From a candidate division WWE3 bacterium (GTDB lineage: Bacteria > Patescibacteriota > WWE3 > UBA101185 > UBA10185): a stretch of DNA of 35,594 bases. Positions 15,270 to 23,383 of this stretch are shown here, piece by piece (position 1 is the first letter of the stretch; each line of letters starts with the position of its first letter). The position numbers and the translations under genes were made by a program. The DNA is taken from the NCBI GenBank assembly GCA_016182565.1, contig JACPGI010000007.1, forward strand, positions 1 to 35,594, in the 5' to 3' direction. The notes beneath the pieces are model-generated. The model did no database searches, had not been told where the DNA came from, and worked only from the letters and a program-made list of their open reading frames with translations.

Positions 15270-16322
15270 TTAAATCTCCACTGTCTTTAATCCCATATCA
15301 TTATTCTCTTTTTCTGCGGAGGTTATGATTGTTTGTTGCATCCCTATTATATTCAATACCGCATCTTTATGGGTTTGATCAAGCTCTGAGAATATATCAT
15401 CAAGAAGAAGAATTGGTCTTTTCCCTACAGCCTTATCAATAAAATCAATTTCACATAGTTTCAAAGCTAAAACTGTTGATCTTTTTTGCCCCCTCGAACC
15501 GTATCTTGCAACATCGTACCCATTAAAATTTATACTAAAGTCATCTCGGTGTGGACCTACCAAAGTCTTGCATGAGGCAATTTCGGCATCTTTGTATTTG
15601 TTTAGCCTTTCCGCACTTATTTCACTTTTATCATAATTTATTTCGTACGTTACATCATCCCTATTTAGTTTTTTACCATGTTTTTGGGTATTTTCTCTTG
15701 CAAAGTCAAAAAACCGCTCTCTTTTATCTTGAATAATTTTTCCCGATTCAACTGCCTTTGTTGTCCAAAATTCTATTTGATCACTACCTGTTCCAAAATC
15801 CCGCATCATTTCAAGTAGTTTGTTTCTTTGTTTTATTGCTTTTGTATATTCTGAAGTGGCTTTTTTATATGTCCTATCAATCTGAAAAAACAATGAATCG
15901 AGATGTTTTCTTCGCACACTTGGTGTACTTGTGAATATTTCTACGTCGTGTGGAGTAAAAAGAACTGTGTTTATAGTCCCAGCAAAAGTGTTTAGGGATT
16001 TTGCAACTTTATCAATTTTTACTTTTTTTGAGGATGAGTTCTCAAACCTATCGCTTTTTGTAATTACCATCTCGAGAAGTGTTTTATCTCCGTTTGGAAA
16101 AGCAGTAAGTTCAATCCTAGCAAAATTCTTGTCATGGGAAATCATCTCTTTATCAAATTCCGTTCTTAGAGATTTTGTAGTACTTAGAAGATGTACTGCT
16201 TCCAGTATATTGGTTTTACCTAGACCATTATCCCCAACAATCAAACAAGATTTTCCGTCAAAATCCACAGTAAAATTTTCATGATTCCTAAAGTTTGTAA
16301 GCACGAGTCTATCTATTTTCAT
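15270..16322 (-). CDS. recF: DNA replication and repair protein RecF
   Basis: RecF is an SMC-like ATPase that loads RecA at single-strand gaps with RecO and RecR. The 350-residue product has Walker A GDNGLGKT (residues 30-37), the ABC signature region YGSRGQKRSTVLALKL and Walker B RPILLLDDIFSELD, with the central coiled arm between. The N-terminal LTNFRNHENFTVDF is typical. It begins one base after the fpg stop, so the two are translated from one message. It is not next to dnaA or dnaN as in many bacteria; here it is grouped with the repair glycosylase Fpg. Confidence 0.95.
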   Translation of the reverse strand: MKIDRLVLTNFRNHENFTVDFDGKSCLIVGDNGLGKTNILEAVHLLSTTKSLRTEFDKEMISHDKNFARIELTAFPNGDKTLLEMVITKSDRFENSSSKKVKIDKVAKSLNTFAGTINTVLFTPHDVEIFTSTPSVRRKHLDSLFFQIDRTYKKATSEYTKAIKQRNKLLEMMRDFGTGSDQIEFWTTKAVESGKIIQDKRERFFDFARENTQKHGKKLNRDDVTYEINYDKSEISAERLNKYKDAEIASCKTLVGPHRDDFSINFNGYDVARYGSRGQKRSTVLALKLCEIDFIDKAVGKRPILLLDDIFSELDQTHKDAVLNIIGMQQTIITSAEKENNDMGLKTVEI

Positions 16323-17150
16323 TTATATTAATTTAATTTGATTATTTAAAGGTTGGCAGTTTTCACAATAAAAGGTAGGTCGTCCCTGCATTTTTTCGTA
16401 GGTCACATGATTTCCACAGTTTAGACACTTTCCATCTTTTTTCCCATAAATTCTAAAAAAGTTTTGATGAATCCCCGGTTTACCAAAAAGATCACGGTAC
16501 CTGTCTATTGTACTACCACGATGCAAAATTCCTTCAGTAAGTATTAGAACTACATTCTTGAAAATCGCTTCCAATCCCTCTTTTGATATATCATTCGCTT
16601 TAGTTTTTGGATTAATACCAGATAAAAATAGGGCATCATTTGCATAAATATTTCCAATCCCGCTTATGATGCCTTGATCAAGTAAGACTGTTTTAATAGG
16701 GGACTTTCTCATCTTTATTTTTTCAACAAATTCATCCGAAGTTATATTGTTGTCCAGTGGGGTTTTGCCCTGCTTTCTTCTATACCTTTCAACTTCCTCA
16801 GGACTCCAGACTTCAAAATAGCCAAACATCCTGGTTTCTGAATAGTTAAGTTTATCTCCTGTATCCATCTCTAAAGTAATTTTTGTATGTAAATCCTCAG
16901 TGTTGTATAAGAGAAGGCCTGACATGTTAAGGTGTGTAGCGATGTAATGTCCCGAAGACATTTTAAGTAGAAGTAATTTGGCGATATTTGAAATTTCATC
17001 AAAAGTACTTCCGAGCACAAGATCCCCAAAATGTTTAGGACTTGGTTTGAGTTTATAAGTATCGACTTTTTTTATATTAACCACCTTTTTACCAAGAACA
17101 GAGGCTCTTAAGTCATTTCGTATTGTAATTACTTCTGGGAGTTCTGGCAT
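16323..17150 (-). CDS. mutM: Formamidopyrimidine-DNA glycosylase (Fpg/MutM)
   Basis: Fpg excises 8-oxoguanine and other oxidised purines and cleaves the abasic site. The N-terminal PELPEV gives the catalytic proline (after Met removal) and glutamate. The H2TH region is ISGIGNIYANDALFLSGINP. The C-terminal zinc finger is C-x2-C-x16-C-x2-C, starting CLNCG and ending CENC. The 275-residue length is standard. AAGGGGG before the ATG is a likely ribosome site. It lies 9 nt after the glycosyltransferase gene and abuts recF. Confidence 0.96.
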   Translation of the reverse strand: MPELPEVITIRNDLRASVLGKKVVNIKKVDTYKLKPSPKHFGDLVLGSTFDEISNIAKLLLLKMSSGHYIATHLNMSGLLLYNTEDLHTKITLEMDTGDKLNYSETRMFGYFEVWSPEEVERYRRKQGKTPLDNNITSDEFVEKIKMRKSPIKTVLLDQGIISGIGNIYANDALFLSGINPKTKANDISKEGLEAIFKNVVLILTEGILHRGSTIDRYRDLFGKPGIHQNFFRIYGKKDGKCLNCGNHVTYEKMQGRPTFYCENCQPLNNQIKLI

Positions 17151-17159
17151 AAAGCCCCC

Positions 17160-18296
17160 TTATAAGCTGGCTTTTTTCTCAAGCCACTTCTGCATCACAA
17201 ATTCGTACAATTCATTTTGAAATCTCTGCTTTGAATATTTAGCAGAATTTTTTTTGATATCAATTGGATCGAAGTTTTTGTTTCTCACAGCTTTATCAAA
17301 CTCACGCATTTTGTCTACAAAATTAGGTAGATTAAGGTCATCAACAAACATACCATCTTTGCCCTCTCTTAGTATTTCAGTGGGACCACCCGATCTGTGG
17401 GCAAGCACTGGTTTTCCATGAGTTAGTGCTTCCACAACAACAATACCAAAATCTTCTTCTACTACCGGAAAAATGTAACCTAGCGAATTTTCTATCACAG
17501 TGTTTCGCTCCAAGTCATTACTTCTCCCTAAAAATTTTATATTTGATTTTGCTATTTTTTTAAGTTTTGCTTCTTCAGGTCCAGTTCCTATTATTTTCAA
17601 CGGAAGTCCTAAAATGTTAAACACTTCAATTATTAAATCGTAATTTTTATAGGCAACAAGTCTTCCAAGAGCATAGTAATAAGGTGGTTCCAAACTGTTT
17701 CTTTCTATTTTTGTATCATCTATTTCTACCGGCGGATTTATGACTATTGCATCTCGGCCATAAAATTTTCTTATTCTATCTCTTGTAGTTTTAGAATTGG
17801 CTACTAAAAAATCAGGTCTTTGAGCAGCTACAAAATCCCACACTCTTAAAAAATGATCCACAATCATAACAACAGGTTTGTAATACCAAGCATTTCGTTT
17901 TGTACTTTCCACACTATATCCATAGAGAAACCTTGGGGGTGTATGAATATACCCGATGTGAAGCTGTCTTGGCTTTGTTAAAACCCCCTTGGCATATCCA
18001 CTACTACTCGAGATTATTATGTCGTACTCATCTAGGTTTAAGTTTTCAAAAAACATTGGGATAAGAAAGGTGAAATATTTTGCAAAAATCGGAAAAATGT
18101 TAAATAAAGTATTTGCTCCTTTTGTAGCTGTGTAAACCTTACGGGAACTAAAAATCCCTCCTACTTTTTTTGGTTTATAAATAGCTGTGTAAATTGGTGC
18201 TTCTGGAAAAATTTGGGCAATTGCCTCAACAGATCTCTCAGCGCCTCCGTGTTGAACTAGGTAATCATGCACAATTGCAATTTTTGGTTTTGCCAT
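17160..18296 (-). CDS. GT4-family glycosyltransferase
   Basis: A 378-residue retaining glycosyltransferase of the GT-B fold. The N-terminal HDYLVQHGGAERSVEAIA and YIHTPPRFLYGYS blocks belong to the acceptor domain. The C-terminal nucleotide-sugar domain has EEDFGIVVVEALTHGKPVLA, the E-x7-E motif of GT4, followed by RSGGPTEIL. It probably adds a sugar, mannose-type by general resemblance, to a surface polysaccharide or lipid; donor and acceptor cannot be determined. It is first in the minus-strand group with fpg and recF. A perfect TATAAT ends 6 nt before the ATG, so its mRNA is probably leaderless, though AGGAAA between could also bind the ribosome. Confidence 0.9.
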   Translation of the reverse strand: MAKPKIAIVHDYLVQHGGAERSVEAIAQIFPEAPIYTAIYKPKKVGGIFSSRKVYTATKGANTLFNIFPIFAKYFTFLIPMFFENLNLDEYDIIISSSSGYAKGVLTKPRQLHIGYIHTPPRFLYGYSVESTKRNAWYYKPVVMIVDHFLRVWDFVAAQRPDFLVANSKTTRDRIRKFYGRDAIVINPPVEIDDTKIERNSLEPPYYYALGRLVAYKNYDLIIEVFNILGLPLKIIGTGPEEAKLKKIAKSNIKFLGRSNDLERNTVIENSLGYIFPVVEEDFGIVVVEALTHGKPVLAHRSGGPTEILREGKDGMFVDDLNLPNFVDKMREFDKAVRNKNFDPIDIKKNSAKYSKQRFQNELYEFVMQKWLEKKASL

Positions 18297-18302
18297 TTTC
18301 CT

Positions 18303-18308
18303 ATTATA
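18303..18308 (-). promoter_or_regulatory. -10 box of the glycosyltransferase-fpg-recF group
   Basis: Minus-strand TATAAT, perfect consensus, 6 nt before ATG 18296. No TGn extension and no convincing -35 at 17 nt. Confidence 0.45.
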
Positions 18309-18341
18309 ACCTAAGAAGTTATAGAAATGCCTTTTTTTATA

Positions 18342-18350
18342 TGCTAACTT
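18342..18350 (+). promoter_or_regulatory. Extended -10 promoter of the exported protein gene at 18357
   Basis: TGC-TAACTT, with the hexamer ending exactly 6 nt before ATG 18357. The hexamer itself is only a moderate match; the TGn and the spacing repeat what is seen at other genes. Confidence 0.35.
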
Positions 18351-18356
18351 AAATTT

Positions 18357-18866
18357 ATGAGAGGTTTTTCTGCCCCGTTACTTTTACTTCTAATATCATG
18401 TCTTATGGCAGCTGGTATATTTATTTATTCCAGTTATAGAACTTATCCAAATGTAAGGGGCACAAACACCCAAAGTCAGCAGTCAAAAACCGGTTTGGAA
18501 CTTAGTGTGGTATCCACAAACACTTCTTGGGAAATGCTTAAATATCTTTGTATATCAGAGTCTGATTGTCTGGAAAGTTTAGATGCGGGAAGAAGATTAT
18601 CAAAGGTAAGTGGCAGCCCAACAGAACTCCGAGATATTTCAGAATCGCCCGATGACACATGGAAAGAGTTTAAATTTTTAAAAGTTTATGTGAGATCAAG
18701 TCTTAGTTTAATAAACAGTAGTTTTTCTGTACTTACACTGGGTGATGTGCCAGGTACACTCATGAAAGTAATTCCATTTGGAAATGCAAAGGTAAATGTA
18801 GCTTTAATACCAATTGAGCCACTCCTATCTTCTTTCTACAAATCGGCTACATTCAGTGATCGCTAA
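18357..18866 (+). CDS. Exported or membrane-anchored protein of unknown function
   Basis: I do not recognise a family. The 169-residue product has a hydrophobic N-terminal segment at about residues 6-24 (PLLLLLISCLMAAGIFIYSS), then a polar region rich in S and T, a pair of cysteines (CISESDC) that could form a disulfide, and a C-terminal part with short beta-like stretches (FKFLKVYVRSS, AKVNVALIPIE). The cysteine in LLISC at residue 15 lies inside the hydrophobic segment but the following residues LMAA are not a lipobox, so I do not call it a lipoprotein. It lies 28 nt upstream of the P-type ATPase on the same strand. Confidence 0.65.
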   Translation: MRGFSAPLLLLLISCLMAAGIFIYSSYRTYPNVRGTNTQSQQSKTGLELSVVSTNTSWEMLKYLCISESDCLESLDAGRRLSKVSGSPTELRDISESPDDTWKEFKFLKVYVRSSLSLINSSFSVLTLGDVPGTLMKVIPFGNAKVNVALIPIEPLLSSFYKSATFSDR

Positions 18867-18879
18867 CTCCAGTATTTAT

Positions 18880-18888
18880 TGATACCAT
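18880..18888 (+). promoter_or_regulatory. Extended -10 promoter of the P-type ATPase gene
   Basis: TGA-TACCAT, four of six hexamer matches with TGn, ending exactly 6 nt before ATG 18895. No ribosome site is present between it and the start. Confidence 0.4.
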
Positions 18889-18894
18889 TTATAT

Positions 18895-21381
18895 ATGATT
18901 CCAAGAGTAATTAACTCTGTGACCTCGATTTTTTCCGACGAATTTGGCGGTCTGACTATGGCCGATGCCTCACGACTTCTCGCAAGATTTGGGCCAAATA
19001 GATTACCTGAAGTACCGCCTCCAACTGATCTTAAAATCTTTTTATCACAGTTTAAAAGTCCACTAGTTTATATCTTACTCATTTCATGTTTTATAACTTT
19101 GGGTCTTGGGGAATATGGAAATGCTTTTATTATTGCAATTGCTGTTTTTCTAAATACAGTTCTTGGTTTTGTGCAGGAGCGAAAAGCAGGTAAGGCACTT
19201 GAAGCGTTGAAAAAACTTGTACTTCCTACAGCAAGCGTTGTTCGTAACGGTAAGTTGATAACTTTGTCGGTGGACCAGCTAGTACCGGGGGATTTAGTTT
19301 TTTTGAAACAGGGCGACAAAATCCCTGCAGATGGGAAGCTGGTAGATGCTAATAGGTTTTTTGTAACTGAAGCAATTTTGACCGGTGAGTCTGATGCAAT
19401 TCAAAAACATATTAATAGTGAAGTTTACATGGGAACAATAGTTACTGGGGGTAAGGCAAAACTCCATGTGACTGTGACCGGAGCTTCTACTGAAATGGGA
19501 AAAATTGCACTTAGTATTGCAAATGCCGAAAGTGAAACCCCACTTGGTAAACAGCTTGTATATTTTAGCAAACAGCTTTCGGTTGTCGTTTTAATTTTAA
19601 CTGTTTTGGTTTTTACCTTTGGTCTTTTTGGAGGACTCCCTCTTCTTACTATTTTTACAACATCTGTTGCGCTTGCAGTTTCAGCTATCCCCGAAGGTTT
19701 ACTTGTGGGATTAACTGCGGTTTTAGCAATAGGTATGCAGAGGATTTTGGGTCGTAAAGGTCTTGTGCGAAACTTGACTTCCGCTGAAACTTTAGGAGGC
19801 GTTACAACAATTTGTATAGATAAGACAGGCACTTTAACTCAGGGCAAAATGCAGGTCGCAAATGTTTTTGGCGAGGAACAAAGCATAGCCCTTCAGTCTA
19901 TTCTTGCAAACGATTTAGATACATCTGTTGTAATAGCTTCATGGGAGTGGGCGAATGAAAAAGTACATAAAACTGAAATTGAAAAAGTTAAAAAATTTGG
20001 TAGCATCGACAGCATCCCATTTTCTTCAGAGCATAAATATTTTGCGAGTTTAAATAGATGGTTTAACGATAGTCACATGGTATTTATTACCGGTGCTCCC
20101 GAACTTTTATTGAAACATACCGTATTAACGGCAGCTGAAAAAGAGCGTATACACCACGAAATTCTTCTTCTTACTAGCGAAGGAAAACGTATTTTAGGTT
20201 TTGCAAAAAAACTTGTACCAAATACGTTAGCAAAACTTTCTAAAGATACAGTACTAAATGATGTCGAGTGGGTTGGGATGCTTTCTTTTACTGATCCTGT
20301 AAGAACCGATGTTAAAGAGGCTTTAGAAAATGCAAAGATTGCCGGTATACGCATAATGGTTATTACAGGAGATCACGCTAACACAGCGGCTACTGTTATG
20401 AAACAACTCGGTATTAAAGTTGCAAATGAGGATATAGTTTTAGGTAGTGAGCTAGGTAAAATGAGTGAGAAAGAACTTGAACGAAGACTTTTTGATGGTG
20501 AGAGACATATAGTTAAACTTTTTGCACGGACACGTCCTGAGCAAAAATTAAAGATAATAGAAACCCTTAAAATACACGGTGAGATAGTTGCTATGATGGG
20601 TGATGGTGTAAATGACGCTCCGGCACTTGCTAAAGCCGACATAGGTATAGTTGTGTCCGATGCCTCAGACGTTGCCAAAGAGTCGGCCGATCTTGTTTTG
20701 ATGGACTCTAGTTTTTCTACAATAATTTCGGCAGTTGAGGAGGGCAGGAATATTTTTGACAACATTCGAAAGATTATCTTGTATTTGATGGCCGATGCAT
20801 TTGAAGAGATTCTTGTTATTTTGACTGCGATTTTTTTAAAAATCCCATTACCCCTTAATGTTGTCCAGATATTATGGATTAATTTAGTTTCAGATGGTTT
20901 GCCTCATTTAGCCCTTACTATGGAGCCAAAAACTGCTGGTTCTATGCAAAAGGAACCCAGACTTCCATCAGAGCCTCTTGTATCAAAGTGGATGATACGA
21001 ATTATTTTGGTAATTTCTACTTTTGGTTGGCTTTTTTCAATGGGGATGTATTTTTTTATATTATACAAAACAAGCGACTTGCTTTTAGCAAGATCAATTC
21101 TTTTTGCAACTGTCGGGCTTGATTCATTGGTTTATTTATTTTCTGTCAGGACACTTCGTGAACCATTTTGGAAATCTAACCCATTTAATAATTTATGGCT
21201 TTTAGGTGCTGTTGCGGCGGCGGCATGTTTACAAATTGTACCTTTTACAAACCCGTTTTTAATGAATGTATTTAATATAAAGCCGTTGGGGGATTATTGG
21301 CTTTTTCCTATAATCATATCGTTCATGATTTTTATTGCTGTTGAAATTTTTAAACTGATTGACAGAAAGAGGCTAAATTAA
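18895..21381 (+). CDS. P-type cation-transporting ATPase (P2-type, calcium pump-like)
   Basis: An 828-residue ion pump that couples ATP hydrolysis to cation export across the membrane. In order: N-terminal cation-ATPase segment (LARFGPNRLPE), membrane helices M1-M2, the actuator loop LTGES (residues 162-166), M4 with AVSAIPEGLLVG, the phosphorylation site CIDKTGTLTQGK (D309), the nucleotide-binding domain, the hinge MMGDGVNDAPALAKADIGI, and M5-M10 with LWINLVSDGLPHLALTMEP in M6. PEGL in M4 and the M6 asparagine/aspartate pattern point to P2A/P2B calcium pumps; other cations are possible. No N-terminal metal-binding domain is present, against copper or cadmium transport. The HEPN-domain gene begins 2 bases after the stop. 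Confidence 0.93.
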   Translation: MIPRVINSVTSIFSDEFGGLTMADASRLLARFGPNRLPEVPPPTDLKIFLSQFKSPLVYILLISCFITLGLGEYGNAFIIAIAVFLNTVLGFVQERKAGKALEALKKLVLPTASVVRNGKLITLSVDQLVPGDLVFLKQGDKIPADGKLVDANRFFVTEAILTGESDAIQKHINSEVYMGTIVTGGKAKLHVTVTGASTEMGKIALSIANAESETPLGKQLVYFSKQLSVVVLILTVLVFTFGLFGGLPLLTIFTTSVALAVSAIPEGLLVGLTAVLAIGMQRILGRKGLVRNLTSAETLGGVTTICIDKTGTLTQGKMQVANVFGEEQSIALQSILANDLDTSVVIASWEWANEKVHKTEIEKVKKFGSIDSIPFSSEHKYFASLNRWFNDSHMVFITGAPELLLKHTVLTAAEKERIHHEILLLTSEGKRILGFAKKLVPNTLAKLSKDTVLNDVEWVGMLSFTDPVRTDVKEALENAKIAGIRIMVITGDHANTAATVMKQLGIKVANEDIVLGSELGKMSEKELERRLFDGERHIVKLFARTRPEQKLKIIETLKIHGEIVAMMGDGVNDAPALAKADIGIVVSDASDVAKESADLVLMDSSFSTIISAVEEGRNIFDNIRKIILYLMADAFEEILVILTAIFLKIPLPLNVVQILWINLVSDGLPHLALTMEPKTAGSMQKEPRLPSEPLVSKWMIRIILVISTFGWLFSMGMYFFILYKTSDLLLARSILFATVGLDSLVYLFSVRTLREPFWKSNPFNNLWLLGAVAAAACLQIVPFTNPFLMNVFNIKPLGDYWLFPIIISFMIFIAVEIFKLIDRKRLN

Positions 21382-21382
21382 A

Positions 21383-21868
21383 ATGCAGTTTGTGGATCGT
21401 AAATCTAAGCTTTGGAAATATTTACCGGAAGAGATAAGAGGACTTTTGGAAGATGGTGAAAAACTTCTTATTGAATGCCACGCGCTATCTGGACATGTGA
21501 GCGATTATTCTTACTTAGTTTTTCCATTTGCAAAAGCATATGAAGGGTTTTTAAAGCAATTATTTTTAGATCTTGGGCTTATTCACGAAGAGGATTTTTA
21601 TAGTGATGATATAAGAATAGGTAGAATTTTGAATCCGATTTTTATTAATAAAGATTTCTCGGTTTACAGTAAACTGAAAAAATATTCCAAAACCGGAGAA
21701 GAAACAGCAGAACGTCTTTGGAAGATTTGGACTCATGGGAGAAATCAACTGTTTCATTACTATCCACACAATTTTAGAAGGTTGAGTAGTTATGAGGCAA
21801 ATAAAATAATAAAAGAAATGCTGGATGCCATGCATACAGCAATAGATATTTTAAGTTCCAAAAGATAA
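21383..21868 (+). CDS. HEPN-domain protein (possible RNase, RnlA C-terminal-like)
   Basis: A 161-residue mostly helical protein with R120-N-Q-L-F-H125, the R-x4-6-H motif of HEPN ribonucleases, in the context WTHGRNQLFHYYPHNF. The layout, with a helical N-terminal half, FAKAYEGFLKQLFLDLG, and the RNxxxH helix late in the chain, resembles the toxin domain of RnlA (RNase LS) and other stand-alone HEPN proteins. No antitoxin such as RnlB or a MNT nucleotidyltransferase is adjacent. It begins 2 bases after the P-type ATPase stop with AAAGAGG upstream, so it is read with the pump. Being an RNase is an inference from the motif; HEPN proteins can also only bind RNA or nucleotides. Confidence 0.72.
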   Translation: MQFVDRKSKLWKYLPEEIRGLLEDGEKLLIECHALSGHVSDYSYLVFPFAKAYEGFLKQLFLDLGLIHEEDFYSDDIRIGRILNPIFINKDFSVYSKLKKYSKTGEETAERLWKIWTHGRNQLFHYYPHNFRRLSSYEANKIIKEMLDAMHTAIDILSSKR

Positions 21869-21918
21869 TATAGACAAAACGATGAAAATTGTTGTTTTCA
21901 CAATTAAAAAATAAAGTT

Positions 21919-21964
21919 AAAACTGGGGTCCAAGTGTTTTACTTGAAGGCCCCAGTTTTTGTTT
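21919..21964. terminator. Bidirectional terminator between convergent genes
   Basis: AAAACTGGGG at 21919-21928 pairs exactly with CCCCAGTTTT at 21950-21959, with an inner CAAGT/ACTTG stem. It is followed by TTTTTGTTTGT on plus and by TTTTAACTTTA on minus, so it can end both the ATPase-HEPN transcript and the small gene at 21978-22208. Confidence 0.85.
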
Positions 21965-21977
21965 GTCCCGTCCCACC

Positions 21978-22208
21978 CTACGTTAGCGCGATCCTCAGTC
22001 CAACATATTCTTCTTTCCAAAGATCCGGAACGAAGAATTTCGCATCAGCGCAGTAATAACAGGTGTAAATCTTCCCACTTACTATCTGGCCACCAATGAG
22101 CGCTGATACACTGTCATACCCACGCTTGAAATCATGAACCCTCGAATACGCCACATTACAAACGCTTGTGACATTTGTAATGTTTTCTACAACAGGAATA
22201 GTCACCAT
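21978..22208 (-). CDS. Small protein of unknown function with own ribosome site and terminator
   Basis: A 76-residue product not belonging to any family I recognise. It has three cysteines (CNVAY and CYYCADAKFF, the latter with a C-x2-C), and an aromatic, beta-rich C-terminal half (KIYTCYYCADAKFFVPDLW). No signal peptide is visible. AGAGG lies 5 nt before ATG 22208, and the stop lies about 15 nt before a strong terminator, so it is a real single-gene unit. Base composition is more GC-rich than the neighbours, like the small genes at 7509 and 29591. The C-x2-C could bind metal or form a disulfide. Confidence 0.68.
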   Translation of the reverse strand: MVTIPVVENITNVTSVCNVAYSRVHDFKRGYDSVSALIGGQIVSGKIYTCYYCADAKFFVPDLWKEEYVGLRIALT

Positions 22209-22240
22209 TTTTCCTCTTCTTAAAAATTTAGATATGGGGT

Positions 22241-22249
22241 TGGTATAAT
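22241..22249 (+). promoter_or_regulatory. Extended -10 promoter of mnmA
   Basis: TGG-TATAAT, a perfect -10 with TGn extension, ending exactly 6 nt before GTG 22256. Transcription is predicted at that GTG. Confidence 0.6.
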
Positions 22250-22255
22250 GCTCAA

Positions 22256-23383
22256 GTGTTGTTTACCACAAATACCAAAAAAAGTCCAAAAATGAAAGTA
22301 GCCGTGGGTCTTAGCGGAGGGGTTGACTCCTCAGTTTCAGCTTACCTATTAAAGGAACAAGGTTATGATGTTACTGGCGTTTATATGCAATGTTGGGATG
22401 CAAGAGCTGATGGTTGTAGTGCAGAAGAAGACCGAGCTGACGCTGTCAAAGTTGCAGCCCACTTGAGAATACCTTTTAAACACTTAGATTTTATTAATGA
22501 ATACAAAACAAGAGTTATTAAACATTTTTATAATGAATATCAAGCCGGACGTACACCAAATCCGGATGTTTTATGCAATAAAGAGATTAAATTTGGAATA
22601 TTTTTAGATTGGGCGTTGGAAAATGGTTTTGATTTTGTTGCGACAGGTCATTATGCTAGGGTTCAAACTAATGATGGGAAGTGCAAACTTCTTACGGGTT
22701 TAGATAACAGCAAAGACCAATCATATTTTTTATATCTTTTGGATCAGAAAAAGCTTTCTCATGCATTATTTCCTATTGGGGCATTATCAAAAAATGAAGT
22801 AAGAGAAATTGCGCAAAAAGTTGGTTTCCATAATTTTTCAAAGCCAGATAGTGTCGGAATTTGTTTTATAGGGGAGGTTGACATGAAAAGTTTTCTTAAA
22901 GGTAAGATTCAAACAGCGCCCGGAAGTGTAGTTGATAAAACAGGTGAAACTATAGGAACACATGATGGCGTTCAGTTTTATACAATAGGTCAAAGGCATG
23001 GCTTTAAGGTGGAAAAATATTTTGGTCTCCCACTTTATGTCATAGGGAAAAATCCAGAAAAAAATGAACTTGTTGTAGGTTTTGCTAAAGATGGTCTTCG
23101 TGAAAGTTTTGAAGTAGGTGATGTGCATTGGATAGGAAGTAAGCCCGATGATAATTTTGAATGCTGCGTAAGGATAAGACACCTTGGTGAAATGTATTTA
23201 GCCCATTGCACTTTTATAAAAGAAGACCAACAAGGTAAAGGCGGTGCACTAGAATTAAATATAAGTAATAATAATTCTAAGATTCAAGTAAATTTAGTCG
23301 ATTCTATATTTGGAATTGCTCCCGGTCAAAGTGCTGTTTTTTATGTAGGGGAAGTTGTGCTGGGTGGGGGAATTATTCTGTAA
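22256..23383 (+). CDS. mnmA: tRNA 2-thiouridylase MnmA
   Basis: MnmA installs sulfur at U34 of tRNA-Lys, -Glu and -Gln, using ATP and a persulfide relay. The PP-loop is GLSGGVDSSVSAYLL. The two catalytic cysteines are in PDVLCNKEIKFG and SVGICFIGEVDM. ATGHYAR and KDQSYFLYLL are further family motifs, and the C-terminal beta domain ends at the stop. GTG 22256 is listed because the -10 box ends 6 nt before it, as at other genes here; this adds 12 residues to the family's usual start. ATG 22292 (MKVAVGLSGG) is the alternative and matches the family better at the protein level. The 3' end overlaps the convergent peptidase gene by 11 bases. Confidence 0.92.
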   Translation: MLFTTNTKKSPKMKVAVGLSGGVDSSVSAYLLKEQGYDVTGVYMQCWDARADGCSAEEDRADAVKVAAHLRIPFKHLDFINEYKTRVIKHFYNEYQAGRTPNPDVLCNKEIKFGIFLDWALENGFDFVATGHYARVQTNDGKCKLLTGLDNSKDQSYFLYLLDQKKLSHALFPIGALSKNEVREIAQKVGFHNFSKPDSVGICFIGEVDMKSFLKGKIQTAPGSVVDKTGETIGTHDGVQFYTIGQRHGFKVEKYFGLPLYVIGKNPEKNELVVGFAKDGLRESFEVGDVHWIGSKPDDNFECCVRIRHLGEMYLAHCTFIKEDQQGKGGALELNISNNNSKIQVNLVDSIFGIAPGQSAVFYVGEVVLGGGIIL

